Assembly: GCA_937903155.1 (NCBI GenBank)
Contig: CALCZU010000014.1
Span: 1-59,737 of the forward strand
Source: an uncultured Bdellovibrionales bacterium
GTDB lineage: Bacteria; Bdellovibrionota; FAC87; UBA2466
DNA length: 59,737 nucleotides
Direction: 5' to 3'
The stretch's first letter is position 1; the number at the start of each line of letters is the position of its first letter. Below are positions 16,998-25,876 of this stretch, piece by piece. Both the position numbers and the translations under genes were made by a program. The notes beneath the pieces are model-generated. The model did no database searches. It saw only the letters and a list, made by a program, of their open reading frames with translations, and was not told the DNA's origin.

Positions 16998-18314
16998 CTA
17001 TAGAGTTGGCTGTTGAGGAACTCGCTCTCGATTGAGTTCAGGGTTCGCAGAAGTCTCAAGAGGATACTCAGACCCTTTAGAAGAAACGATTTCAAAACGT
17101 GGAAGAGGAAATACAAATTGGCCGCCAGCTTCTAGAAATGCAGTTTCTCGTTTTAAAATCCCGTTTCTAAAGTGCCATGGCAGAACAAAGAAATAATCGG
17201 GTTGTTTTTTACGAGCTTCTGTTTCGCTGATGATAGGAATGAGCGTTCCTGGAGTGAAAGAGCCGAACTTGTCTTCGTTGACCTCCGCAATGAACGGCAT
17301 TTCTTCGCGCGTGATTCCACAATACTGAAGTAAAACGTTTCCTTTGGTCGAAGCGCCATACCCGTATACTGTTTTCCCATCGCTTTTCGCCTTTTCAAAA
17401 AATTGAATCAGAATGCGCTTGTGTTTTTCCATCGCTTCTTTGAATTCGTAATAGGGTTGAAGCGTTGAAAGCCCTCGACGTTTTTCGTCGGCGAGCACAC
17501 TTTGAATGCGTTCTGTGCATTCGGGGTATTCAGCATCCTTTCGCGCAACTGAAATCGAGAAGCTACCACCGTTAACATCATTGAACTCGATGTCGACGAT
17601 TTTCAAATCTGCAGCGTCCATCATCCACTTGATTTGCTTTAGTCCGTAATATTCTAAATGTTCGTGGCAAATCGTGTCGTAGGACAAGGCATCTAGCATC
17701 GTTGGCAAATAACTTTGCTCAAGCGTCCAGACACCATCTGGAGCCAACATCGCACCGACTTCGCGCACAAACTGGCTCGGATCTTCGAGGTCGTAAAACA
17801 TCGCGATACTGGTAATCAGTTTCGCTTTTTTATCCCCTAAGTGCTTTGTGACCGTTTTTGCAGAGAAGAAATCTGGAATCAAAGAAATATCATCCGGATA
17901 ATACTGTCTGAATTTTACGCCCGAAGGGTCGACTCCCACGAGTTGAAAACCCATGCGCGGGTACGATTGTAAAAGTGTGCTGTCATTGCTTCCGATATCG
18001 AGAATCAGATCGCCCGGTTTAGGAGAATATTTTTGAACAAGTTTTTCGACTTTTTCTTTTAAGTGGCGGACCATCGAAAGATTGAGTCCCGAACGATAAC
18101 CGTAAGTCATTCCGTACATCTGATTTAAATCGAATGAATGGGCGAGTTGAACCAGGTCACATCGAGTGCACTTGATGAGACTCAAGGGGCCGGTCGGAAC
18201 CGTTTGAGTGGTGCTCTTCGGAAAAATTCCGGTAAAACTTTCTTCACCGAGTTCTAAGATAGAATCGAGGTTAGGACTCTTGCAGAGCCTGCAGTGATTG
18301 ATTTCGGTTGCCAT
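16998..18314 (-). CDS. Sugar C-methyltransferase (TylCIII/NovU/TcaB9-like)
   Basis: 438 residues with the three-part layout of nucleotide-sugar C-methyltransferases. The N-terminal zinc-binding module has C8xxC11 and C49xxC52. A central SAM domain carries LILDIGSNDSTLL (about 101-113) and VGVDPS. The CHEHLEYY segment matches the conserved His/Glu/Tyr catalytic region of the TcaB9 family. A C-terminal YGASTKGN region forms the third module. It is first in the operon with the SDR-GT2 fusion, so the product may be a C-branched deoxysugar. About 136 bases upstream are non-coding. Confidence 0.88.
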   Translation of the reverse strand: MATEINHCRLCKSPNLDSILELGEESFTGIFPKSTTQTVPTGPLSLIKCTRCDLVQLAHSFDLNQMYGMTYGYRSGLNLSMVRHLKEKVEKLVQKYSPKPGDLILDIGSNDSTLLQSYPRMGFQLVGVDPSGVKFRQYYPDDISLIPDFFSAKTVTKHLGDKKAKLITSIAMFYDLEDPSQFVREVGAMLAPDGVWTLEQSYLPTMLDALSYDTICHEHLEYYGLKQIKWMMDAADLKIVDIEFNDVNGGSFSISVARKDAEYPECTERIQSVLADEKRRGLSTLQPYYEFKEAMEKHKRILIQFFEKAKSDGKTVYGYGASTKGNVLLQYCGITREEMPFIAEVNEDKFGSFTPGTLIPIISETEARKKQPDYFFVLPWHFRNGILKRETAFLEAGGQFVFPLPRFEIVSSKGSEYPLETSANPELNRERVPQQPTL

Positions 18315-18450
18315 AGGTGTGGGACGATATCAAAAGTCCAAGCAATTTCCAAAGCTAAACTTGTTTTTTCAAGGGTTTAGCTCTCCTGGAGTGAAATTTC
18401 AGATGGCTCTCTGCCATCAGAGAATTCATGTATATTTTCGATGAGTTAGG

Positions 18451-18726
18451 CTAGTTCGACATTCCGCTATAAGTAATTGGGGTGCGCGGAGTGGAATCTT
18501 CAGAGGAGAAACCGGGGATAGCTTGTCTCACCATTCCATTTGATGTGGAGACAATCGGAGCTTCGTCGTTTGGTGCATGCGGAACTCCTTCGGGGACAGC
18601 TTTCGAAAGTTCGCCGCCTCCTGGAATTGCACCCTGACCGCATCCATTAAAAACCACAGCACAAACGAGGACTAAACTAACGCCGAGGAATTTTTTAATC
18701 GGATTTTTTAACAGAATAGTTTTCAT
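18451..18726 (-). CDS. Small lipoprotein
   Basis: 91 residues. A basic N terminus and hydrophobic stretch end in the lipobox FNGC (Cys29), followed by a Gly/Pro/Ser-rich low-complexity tail. GGTAGG precedes the ATG. No family is recognised; the flexible tail and lack of a fold suggest a surface or periplasmic tether. It is divergent from the PilZ membrane protein across 212 bases of non-coding DNA. Confidence 0.75.
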   Translation of the reverse strand: MKTILLKNPIKKFLGVSLVLVCAVVFNGCGQGAIPGGGELSKAVPEGVPHAPNDEAPIVSTSNGMVRQAIPGFSSEDSTPRTPITYSGMSN

Positions 18727-18938
18727 AATGCCTACCTACGTACAACGGATTCCAACCCACTAATCTTTATCCATTTTAACTCTATCTGAGAAGTAAGAAT
18801 AGACCACCTTCCCCTTTCTACTATGATCTCGAGGAGTCAGCGGCTTTTCTTCACAATTTTCATAATTATGAGAACGTCAAACCTAGGCACGAATTTTCAT
18901 TAAGAAAGATCAACAAAAAAGACGAAAAGATAAGCGTT

Positions 18939-19805
18939 ATGGAAAGAAAACCTTGGCCCATCGTAATTCTGGCATTTTTGCATTTGAGCGAACCGGCCTT
19001 TAAGATTTTATTTTACTCTTTGTATTGGGGTCGCACTCCTCACTATATCTTGGGCTCTACAAGCCTCCAAAATCCCTACGTCCTCTTTATGTTTTTTATC
19101 GCTTGCCCTGTTGCAGGCATTGCCATTTACGCCGTAAAAAAATGGAGTCTTCCCGTTTTTATTCTGATCGAAGCTTTAATTATTTACGGTCACTACCACA
19201 ATCACCAAGCAGCACCCGGCGCCTTTTCAACCGCGCTCTTTTTAAGCATGTGTCTCTTAAATCTTTTAGTCGTGAGTTATTTTTTAATCCCTGCGGTGAA
19301 ACTTGCCTACATCGACCCGAAATTTCGTTGGTGGGAAGCCAAACCTCGATATAAAGTCGACTGGAAGGCGAAAACAACCCAAGACTCTCTTAATTTTACC
19401 GCAAACATCGTCAATATTTCAGAGGGCGGAGTGCTTCTAAACGCTCCTAGTCCACAACTTGACTCCGAAAAACCGGTTTTGATGGTTTTTCAAACAACCG
19501 ATGAAATGCTGACTTTTGATGTCTTAAGTCTCAAAGGAAATATTGCTCATTACTACGAACACTCAGGCATTTTCCGCTACGGGATTCGATTTGATCTCTC
19601 GAACCCCGCTGACAAATCGAAATTAAAAACGTGCATCAAAAAGTTGGAAAAAAACGGCGTTGAACGACGCCCTTCGCGCGACTCTTTCTCTTCGCTTTTC
19701 GAATGGTCTTACACCTTACTGACAACGGGACAAGGCCTTTTACCCTCGCTAAAACCGCCTGCTAAAACGGTAAAAGAAGAACCCGAGATTCGCAAAGCTT
19801 CGTAA
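18939..19805 (+). CDS. Membrane protein with cytoplasmic PilZ domain
   Basis: 288 residues: about four membrane helices in the first 125 residues, then a PilZ-like domain (about 137-240). The PilZ pattern includes RYKVDWKA with NIVNISEGGVLLNAP, which fits the (D/N)xSxxG motif; the first RxxxR arginine motif is not clean, so c-di-GMP binding is uncertain. It may couple the second messenger to an envelope process. Its stop is 4 bases from that of the convergent exosortase gene. Confidence 0.8.
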   Translation: MERKPWPIVILAFLHLSEPAFKILFYSLYWGRTPHYILGSTSLQNPYVLFMFFIACPVAGIAIYAVKKWSLPVFILIEALIIYGHYHNHQAAPGAFSTALFLSMCLLNLLVVSYFLIPAVKLAYIDPKFRWWEAKPRYKVDWKAKTTQDSLNFTANIVNISEGGVLLNAPSPQLDSEKPVLMVFQTTDEMLTFDVLSLKGNIAHYYEHSGIFRYGIRFDLSNPADKSKLKTCIKKLEKNGVERRPSRDSFSSLFEWSYTLLTTGQGLLPSLKPPAKTVKEEPEIRKAS

Positions 19806-19809
19806 ATTT

Positions 19810-20787
19810 TTAAGCCGGAAGCATTTCTTCGCTTTTAAAACTTTCAAAGTTTGAACGAGTTATGGAATGCAGATACAAGTATCTGAAATACAGAATTCCT
19901 GTCACTCCGTATAAAACCCAACCTAAGTGGGTGTGGGCAATCGCCTTAAAAATAGACGTCGCCACTTCGAAACTTAGCCAGCTCCGTAAGCCAACGCCCG
20001 ACCAAAACAAAAGGACAATTCGGACGATGTTTGTAAAAAACATCATCGCAATGCCTACTCCGTAAAACAAAATCCATTTTTTAACACCTAGAATTTTGTG
20101 GTGAACCGTTAAAAAGGCAAGGTAGACAAAAGTAAAAAGAAACGCGCTTTCCATTCCTGCGCAACCCTTTCCAATTTGCAAATGGAGCAAAGAATGTTTT
20201 AGAGACAGCACCTTATCAGTGATTGAGTAGGAGACGTCGACACTCTGTCGAAAAAATACAGTAAAGATTGTCTTCACCATAAAAGTGGTTGCAAGACTGA
20301 AGACTCTAAAAATTTCTTCAAATGAGTTCATATAAACAGGAAACAGGAATGCGATCAAAAGGGCTGGCAAAACCGTGCTGAAATTAGGATTACGAAAATA
20401 CGTCTGGGGCGAGACCCACAGACACAAGCTCGACAGAATGACGGCAGCGAGCAAAGTTCCCCAGGCTGCCGATGGAAAAGCTAAATGGGGAGGCATCGTC
20501 GAGATGAAGTGATTCAAAATCAGAAACAGTGAAACTGAGATCAGATTGAACGTTAAAACTCTCGGTTGTAGTTTTAAAACGAGTGGTTTCGCAGTATCTA
20601 AACAGTAGACAAAGAGCAGAAAGGCGGTAGGAACAGGAAGAATGTAGTCGTAATCGGTCGTCCCGCGAAACCCGATTCGAAGTTTAAGTCCATAGTGCAG
20701 ATATAAGCGAAGAGCGAGAAGTTGAATCGCAGGAATGAACAAAATTAAAAACGCCTTCTTGAGACTCGAAATTAAATTTTGCTTCAT
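19810..20787 (-). CDS. Exosortase/archaeosortase-family transpeptidase
   Basis: A 325-residue polytopic membrane protein. The three expected active-site elements are present: GKGCAGMES (Cys209), TNIVR (Arg256) and HTHLG (His285, in the HxxxG pattern). This family cleaves C-terminal sorting tails and passes substrates to the cell surface. The upstream gene encodes a Cys-rich protein with a C-terminal sorting-like tail and overlaps it by 4 bases, which suggests a dedicated enzyme-substrate pair. Subfamily not assigned. Confidence 0.9.
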   Translation of the reverse strand: MKQNLISSLKKAFLILFIPAIQLLALRLYLHYGLKLRIGFRGTTDYDYILPVPTAFLLFVYCLDTAKPLVLKLQPRVLTFNLISVSLFLILNHFISTMPPHLAFPSAAWGTLLAAVILSSLCLWVSPQTYFRNPNFSTVLPALLIAFLFPVYMNSFEEIFRVFSLATTFMVKTIFTVFFRQSVDVSYSITDKVLSLKHSLLHLQIGKGCAGMESAFLFTFVYLAFLTVHHKILGVKKWILFYGVGIAMMFFTNIVRIVLLFWSGVGLRSWLSFEVATSIFKAIAHTHLGWVLYGVTGILYFRYLYLHSITRSNFESFKSEEMLPA

Positions 20788-21176
20788 GTTTTATGATTTC
20801 CAAGTAAACCCTTGCGTCGTCGTACAATCATCCAAGGAATCAGAAATACAAATGGAACGACAAGTAGGTATAACCAAAAGTGCGTTTGTTCGGGCACTTC
20901 CGGAACCGACACTGGGCACGCTTGCCCGCCCACGTCACGGCACTCACCACCAGCGACGGTGCACACATTCGTGTCACACAATCCAACGTCGGTAATACAA
21001 CACGATTCGCAGACAAAACCATTGCATACTTTGCAGTCGCTCGTGGCACAAACGTTGGGATCCAACGAGCAATCTTCTCCGCATCCGTAAGCAGCACCCG
21101 AAAAACAAAAAAAGAAAAAAATGGTGAGGAAAAATTTGATTGCGAGAGTTGCGACTGAGTTGGACCTAGGTGTCAT
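20784..21176 (-). CDS. Secreted Cys-rich protein with exosortase-type C-terminal sorting signal
   Basis: 130 residues: signal peptide (about 1-30), a mature domain with 12 cysteines between 32 and 87, then the tripartite tail VPEVPE (91-96), a hydrophobic helix (99-118) and RRRK (119-122). This resembles PEP-CTERM-type sorting signals (Pro-rich motif, TM, basic end). Its last 4 bases overlap the exosortase start, so the two are translationally coupled. The Cys spacing suggests a disulfide-knotted domain; no family is recognised. No clear Shine-Dalgarno precedes the ATG, so the start is slightly uncertain. Confidence 0.82.
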   Translation of the reverse strand: MTPRSNSVATLAIKFFLTIFFFFCFSGAAYGCGEDCSLDPNVCATSDCKVCNGFVCESCCITDVGLCDTNVCTVAGGECRDVGGQACPVSVPEVPEQTHFWLYLLVVPFVFLIPWMIVRRRKGLLGNHKT

Positions 21177-21342
21177 ATTTTTTTATTCGAGAATTGTTTT
21201 AAATCAAATCATAGCATTCTGATTGCCAACAGTCGAAACCGTGTTTGACTCTTCGAATCAAATTTTTGGAGCTTGGCAATTGTTAGAATTGCGTTTGTAA
21301 TTATTCAAAACGCACAACCCGTGCGCACACGGAGCCCTCAAA

Positions 21343-22260
21343 ATGAAAATCAAAATTCTATTTTCTTTCGTCGTATTGTTCGCATTTAAAGCAAACGCAT
21401 TGCCAACCAACCGGCCGATGCCGCTCATCGATCCGCTTAATACAATGAATCCGTGGATCCTCCCGGAGACATTCACGGCAGATTATGACTTCGAAGGAAT
21501 TGTTTCACTCAATAACTGTTCTGGAAGTCTCGTACGATTTGAGAACTCTAAAGATTCTGATTTTGCGATGGTGCTCACGAATGGACACTGCATCGAAGGA
21601 AAAATGATGGCAGCGGGAGCTCATATCGCAGGGAAAAAATCTAAACGCTCATTCGGTCTTTTAAATAAAACGGCTAAGAAGATCGGAACCGTTTTGGCCA
21701 CTGAAATTATCTACGGCACGATGACAAAAACAGATATGGCGATTTACCGTCTAGCGAAAACGTATGAGCAAATTGCGGCCCTCTATCATCTCGCTCCACT
21801 TACATTATCGTCTAAACCTTACCAATCCAAAACCTCAATCGAAATCATTTCTGGTTATTGGCAGCTCGGGTATCGCTGCGAGATTGATGGGATTGTTCAC
21901 AAGCTAAAAGAAGATAAATACACTTGGGAGCAATCCATCCGTTACTCCCTACCCGGATGCGAAACTATTCACGGAACATCGGGATCGCCAATTATTGAAG
22001 CGGGTAAAAAAATTGTTATTGGCGTTAATAATACCGGCAACGACGAAGGTAAAAAATGCACCCTCGATAACCCTTGCGAAATTGATGAAAATGGAACAAT
22101 CACTTACAAAAAAGGCACTAACTACGGTCAGCAAATCGCCTGGATTTATGATTGCCTTGATTCGAATAATCAACTCGATTTAACGTTGAAAAATTGTCAG
22201 TTGCCCGGCGCGCAACCCAGTTTTACGACGCAAGATCTCGCAAGTTTAAGCGTCCAGTAA
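21343..22260 (+). CDS. Secreted trypsin-like serine protease
   Basis: 305 residues with a signal peptide (cleavage near Ala19). A chymotrypsin-fold triad is visible: His82 (TNGHC), Asp131 (KTDMAIY) and Ser213 (HGTSGSP). Six or more cysteines may form disulfides. It is probably exported, acting in the envelope or outside. It is transcribed alone; the divergent neighbour is the exosortase substrate gene, with about 166 bases between. Confidence 0.88.
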   Translation: MKIKILFSFVVLFAFKANALPTNRPMPLIDPLNTMNPWILPETFTADYDFEGIVSLNNCSGSLVRFENSKDSDFAMVLTNGHCIEGKMMAAGAHIAGKKSKRSFGLLNKTAKKIGTVLATEIIYGTMTKTDMAIYRLAKTYEQIAALYHLAPLTLSSKPYQSKTSIEIISGYWQLGYRCEIDGIVHKLKEDKYTWEQSIRYSLPGCETIHGTSGSPIIEAGKKIVIGVNNTGNDEGKKCTLDNPCEIDENGTITYKKGTNYGQQIAWIYDCLDSNNQLDLTLKNCQLPGAQPSFTTQDLASLSVQ

Positions 22261-22353
22261 GTACAGAAAGAACTTTTTTAAACCATTTGCCGTTTTCGAC
22301 CGAATAGTTAGTAGATTATTCGGAAGATTGATTACGCATCGCGTTTACGGCAA

Positions 22354-23157
22354 ATGGCAAATCACAAACCCATCCATCCATCTCTAGGGCAATCAAACGA
22401 ACCGATTCGTATGCTCTCGATTTTGATTCCTGTTTTCAACGAAGAAAAAAATATCGAAAGAATTCTGTCTTTATTGGATTCTATTGCCTGGCCTGTAAAG
22501 ACCGAGTGGATCCTCATTGAAGATGGAAGCACCGACAAGTCCCTGTCCGTCATTCAGAAGTGTCTTAAAATCTACCCTCAAGCGAGATTATTTGTTCACA
22601 AACACAATATCGGAAAAAGTTCTGCCATTTATAAAGGCATCGAAATGGCAAAAGGGGAAATCATTGTCATTCAAGATGCCGATCTCGAATACAACCCTGC
22701 CGATATTTTGAAACTCATCGTTCCTCTGATGAAAAATGAAGCGGACGTGGTTTATGGCTCCCGCTATCTAGGTAGAAAAAAAGAGTATAGCTTTCATACT
22801 TCAATCAATAAATTTTTAACGTTTCTATCCAATCTTTTTTCGGGATTGAAGTTAACGGACATGGAAACGTGCTACAAAGTGTTTCGAAGCTCGCTTTTGA
22901 AAAGTTATCGCATTCGCACTTTGCGCTTTGGGTTTGAGCCAGAGATTACAAGTTACATCGCGAAGTTCGATGTGAGAGTCAAAGAACTTCCCGTCAGTTA
23001 CACTCCTCGAAATTACCGCCAGGGAAAAAAAATTGGTTGGAAGGACGGCCTCGCGGCACTTTGGTTCATTTTTAAATTTAATTTTATGATTTCGCGCGAA
23101 GACTGCTTAAAAGAAATTCCTCAGGAAGAACTACCCAAGACCTCTATTGCATCATAA
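22354..23157 (+). CDS. GT2 family glycosyltransferase (DPM1-like)
   Basis: 267 residues with LSILIPVFNEEKNIE, IEDGS and QDADLEYNP (the DxD-type motif), characteristic of polyprenol-phosphate glycosyltransferases. No C-terminal membrane anchor is seen, unlike the gene at 1383. The start is uncertain: ATG 22411 would begin directly at MLSILIPVFNEE, and neither start has a good Shine-Dalgarno. It overlaps the convergent membrane-protein gene by 14 bases. Confidence 0.85.
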   Translation: MANHKPIHPSLGQSNEPIRMLSILIPVFNEEKNIERILSLLDSIAWPVKTEWILIEDGSTDKSLSVIQKCLKIYPQARLFVHKHNIGKSSAIYKGIEMAKGEIIVIQDADLEYNPADILKLIVPLMKNEADVVYGSRYLGRKKEYSFHTSINKFLTFLSNLFSGLKLTDMETCYKVFRSSLLKSYRIRTLRFGFEPEITSYIAKFDVRVKELPVSYTPRNYRQGKKIGWKDGLAALWFIFKFNFMISREDCLKEIPQEELPKTSIAS

Positions 23158-24889
23158 GACTGTCGATTTGTCGGATTTCCTCCTCGTTACTAGCCGCTAA
23201 TTTTCCTCGCAACGCTTTGGCATTTTGAATCAATTCGGAATCTTTCGAAAAAAGAGAATATTGCAAAGCCACCCCCATTACGGAGCTTGGGATACGATCT
23301 TGAGCGGCTAATTGCTTGAGCGCGATGAGCATCAAATCATTTCGTCCCGTATCGGCAAGGTTGATGAGCCACGTCGTCGCAAAATGGTGGTAAGGAACTG
23401 TCGTCAAATTCTCCCCTCGAAAAAAGCGCAGATCGGTTTTAATGGTTTTGTCCTTGGAAAAATAGGCGTTCTGAGCGTCCGCGTAGGCCAGTACCCAATC
23501 CGGATGTCTCAAAAGCGGTGCCACAAGAGTTTTACTTTGAGCGATATCTAAAATAATCCCTTGAAATTGAGATTTTGTATCGAGATAAGAAAAGTTTTCG
23601 GGTTGAGTGAGCGCATTAAAATACTCTAAGACTAATTCTGAATTGCAATATCTGGAATCCGAATAAATTTTCATGTGAGGAAGGTGGTATTCGAGAAATC
23701 CACCATAATTGGGATCGTTAAAAACCGGACCTTTAAGGTTTTGGGCTTTTCCATATTCGACAAATTTGTGGGGATATAATTCCTGAGAAATGCCCAACCC
23801 AAAAGTATTGGGGTTTTTGGTGAGATGATAATACTCGTCCGTGACCACTAAAATTGAAAGTCCCACAAGACTCACGCCCGCAAAGATTCGCAGTGGTTTT
23901 AAAAATTGTTTTTTGAGTTTGATTTTTCGAAGAGAAATTCTCCACATCGGTGCTGAGAACAAGATGAGTAAGGGTAAATTTCTTAAGACATCCGCGCTGA
24001 GCGCGACTCCTACAAGGCTCAGCGCAGAGTGAAACCAGAATTTGCGATTCCGTCTCCCCACCTCGATAGCGGCGACAAGCGTTGCTAGACAACCTCCCCA
24101 GAAGACATAGTCTTGAGGATAGCGCAGCTGAACGCTATGGAATTCAGAAATCATGGCGGCCGCTGGAGAGTGAAGAATCTCGGCCAGTGCTAAAACACCT
24201 TTCCAATTCTGAATTCCGAGGGGCGTGATGACCGTGCAAGTAAAAAGAAGAGCTATAACACTTAAGATCTGAAACCAATATCTTTGGGTCCTAGGCTTAG
24301 TTTTATCTAGAGAGCTACAAACCGCTCGCAAACCAAAAATCGCGGGCCCAAATATAAAATAGCCATGCACGCTGCTGAGAAATATTTCAGAGACAAAAAC
24401 GGAGATCCAAAGCTTAACACCTATTCTTCGATGAGGATTCCACATCAACGCCCAGCGGATCTGCATTGCGAGAATCAGATAAGCGAGAATTTCGGGACGC
24501 TCTTCAAATCGCCGTTGAATAATCAATAGGGAGATTAAAGCGAGAAAAAAGCCGAGCCAGCCAAATCGCAACGGCCTTGCAATCCTAAACCAGTTCCAAG
24601 CAATTCCCGCCCAAAGCAAAACAAAAAATAGACTTAATACGACATGGCCGCCGGTTTGATAGATTGAGAAGCAGATGAGTTGGAAAAGCCAGTAAAAATT
24701 CACAAAGCCCGGTTGATTGAGAACCGTTAAATTGGGTGGCATCGCGGCTTTATTTTCCCAAACACTTCTTCCAATCGAAAGGTGATACCAGATGTCAGGC
24801 CCGACCCAAGGATGGATCAAAAAAAGAACGAATAGAATGGCTAAACCACAGTAAAAATAAATCGGTGTTTGCTGATCTGCTTTTTTCAT
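23144..24889 (-). CDS. Polytopic membrane protein of unknown function
   Basis: 581 residues with about 10 hydrophobic segments in the first 370, followed by a soluble extracytoplasmic tail. The N terminus (WVGPDIWYHLSIGR in the first loop) recalls the DxW/ExxxR loops of GT-C type membrane glycosyltransferases, but the match is not firm. Convergent with a polyprenol-phosphate GT2, which supplies lipid-linked sugar in GT-C systems; this makes a glycosylation role conceivable only. Confidence 0.65.
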   Translation of the reverse strand: MKKADQQTPIYFYCGLAILFVLFLIHPWVGPDIWYHLSIGRSVWENKAAMPPNLTVLNQPGFVNFYWLFQLICFSIYQTGGHVVLSLFFVLLWAGIAWNWFRIARPLRFGWLGFFLALISLLIIQRRFEERPEILAYLILAMQIRWALMWNPHRRIGVKLWISVFVSEIFLSSVHGYFIFGPAIFGLRAVCSSLDKTKPRTQRYWFQILSVIALLFTCTVITPLGIQNWKGVLALAEILHSPAAAMISEFHSVQLRYPQDYVFWGGCLATLVAAIEVGRRNRKFWFHSALSLVGVALSADVLRNLPLLILFSAPMWRISLRKIKLKKQFLKPLRIFAGVSLVGLSILVVTDEYYHLTKNPNTFGLGISQELYPHKFVEYGKAQNLKGPVFNDPNYGGFLEYHLPHMKIYSDSRYCNSELVLEYFNALTQPENFSYLDTKSQFQGIILDIAQSKTLVAPLLRHPDWVLAYADAQNAYFSKDKTIKTDLRFFRGENLTTVPYHHFATTWLINLADTGRNDLMLIALKQLAAQDRIPSSVMGVALQYSLFSKDSELIQNAKALRGKLAASNEEEIRQIDSLMMQ

Positions 24890-24956
24890 AGATGCGAAAT
24901 GGGAGCGTTATAAAATTATAAAGGGTTATTTCGCAGACTGCAAAAAAAGACGGAGA

Positions 24957-25820
24957 TCAGAGCCGAGAGTACACCACGTAACCCATGGATTGACGCATTT
25001 GTTTGACCTGCTCTGAACTCATAAAAGGCACGAAGATTTGCGACCACCAGGGAAAAGGTTGCTTGCGTTGAAGCTTTTCCGTTTCCTCAGCGAGATATCG
25101 AGCCTCTTTTGGTTTCCAGCCGGATTTTTCAAAAAAGCCGAACCAATTCTCCGGAAAAAATAGAAACGGAGCATTCTGCATCTGTTTCTTTCGTTTTTGC
25201 GTTTGTAAGTAACGGTAAACTTGCTTTGAAATATATTCTGCAATCCAGTTTTCAAAGTTCTTCTGAGACAAAATGTCTTCTGCCAGCTCCGCAACTTGAG
25301 TTTCCCTGAGATAGGGAATCACGCCTTCGGTGATCACCAAAACTTTTTTGGATTCTTCGCTGATTTGTTTGAAAAACGCTTGTCGCTGAGGGCGGTCGGC
25401 GAGATCCAGCGATATCCGTTTAAGATTTACATTGGGAACTTGAGTGTTCAGAAGTTTTTCTTTGTATTGAATCAGCTCGGGATAATCGACTTCAATCCAT
25501 CGCAGAGTTTTTGGGAGTGATAAGCGGTAGGGACGCGTATCGAGACCTGCTCCGAGATTAATGACCGTGTCGACCCCACTCGCCACTAAGTTTTGAATGT
25601 ACTGATCAATAATATAAGTTCGGATGACGACGGACCATTGCGTATAGCGTGAGGTGCCTTTCATGCTCATCGCAATCTTTTCACCGCGCTCTCCAACAAG
25701 AATCTCAGCGAACTTATCGTGGAATAGAGCATCGGGTCGTTTGGATTCTAGAGCGCGGTAATAGGCAACCCAAATTGCAGTATCTGAAACATGCTGAATT
25801 TCCACGTTGTGAGTTTTCAT
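24957..25820 (-). CDS. LCMT-family SAM-dependent methyltransferase
   Basis: 287 residues. NLGAGLDTRPYRL is the signature of the leucine carboxyl methyltransferase-like family, and the N-terminal DTAIWVAYYRALES with LVGERGEK is typical of its bacterial members. VEVDYPELIQYK is the acidic SAM-ribose region. Bacterial members methylate small-molecule carboxylates or hydroxyls; the substrate is unknown. It is transcribed on its own, between two envelope genes. Confidence 0.88.
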   Translation of the reverse strand: MKTHNVEIQHVSDTAIWVAYYRALESKRPDALFHDKFAEILVGERGEKIAMSMKGTSRYTQWSVVIRTYIIDQYIQNLVASGVDTVINLGAGLDTRPYRLSLPKTLRWIEVDYPELIQYKEKLLNTQVPNVNLKRISLDLADRPQRQAFFKQISEESKKVLVITEGVIPYLRETQVAELAEDILSQKNFENWIAEYISKQVYRYLQTQKRKKQMQNAPFLFFPENWFGFFEKSGWKPKEARYLAEETEKLQRKQPFPWWSQIFVPFMSSEQVKQMRQSMGYVVYSRL

Positions 25821-25876
25821 TCCTCACAATCTATTGTAATGACGGAGCCAATTCAATTTTTAGCCATGCGATTTTT

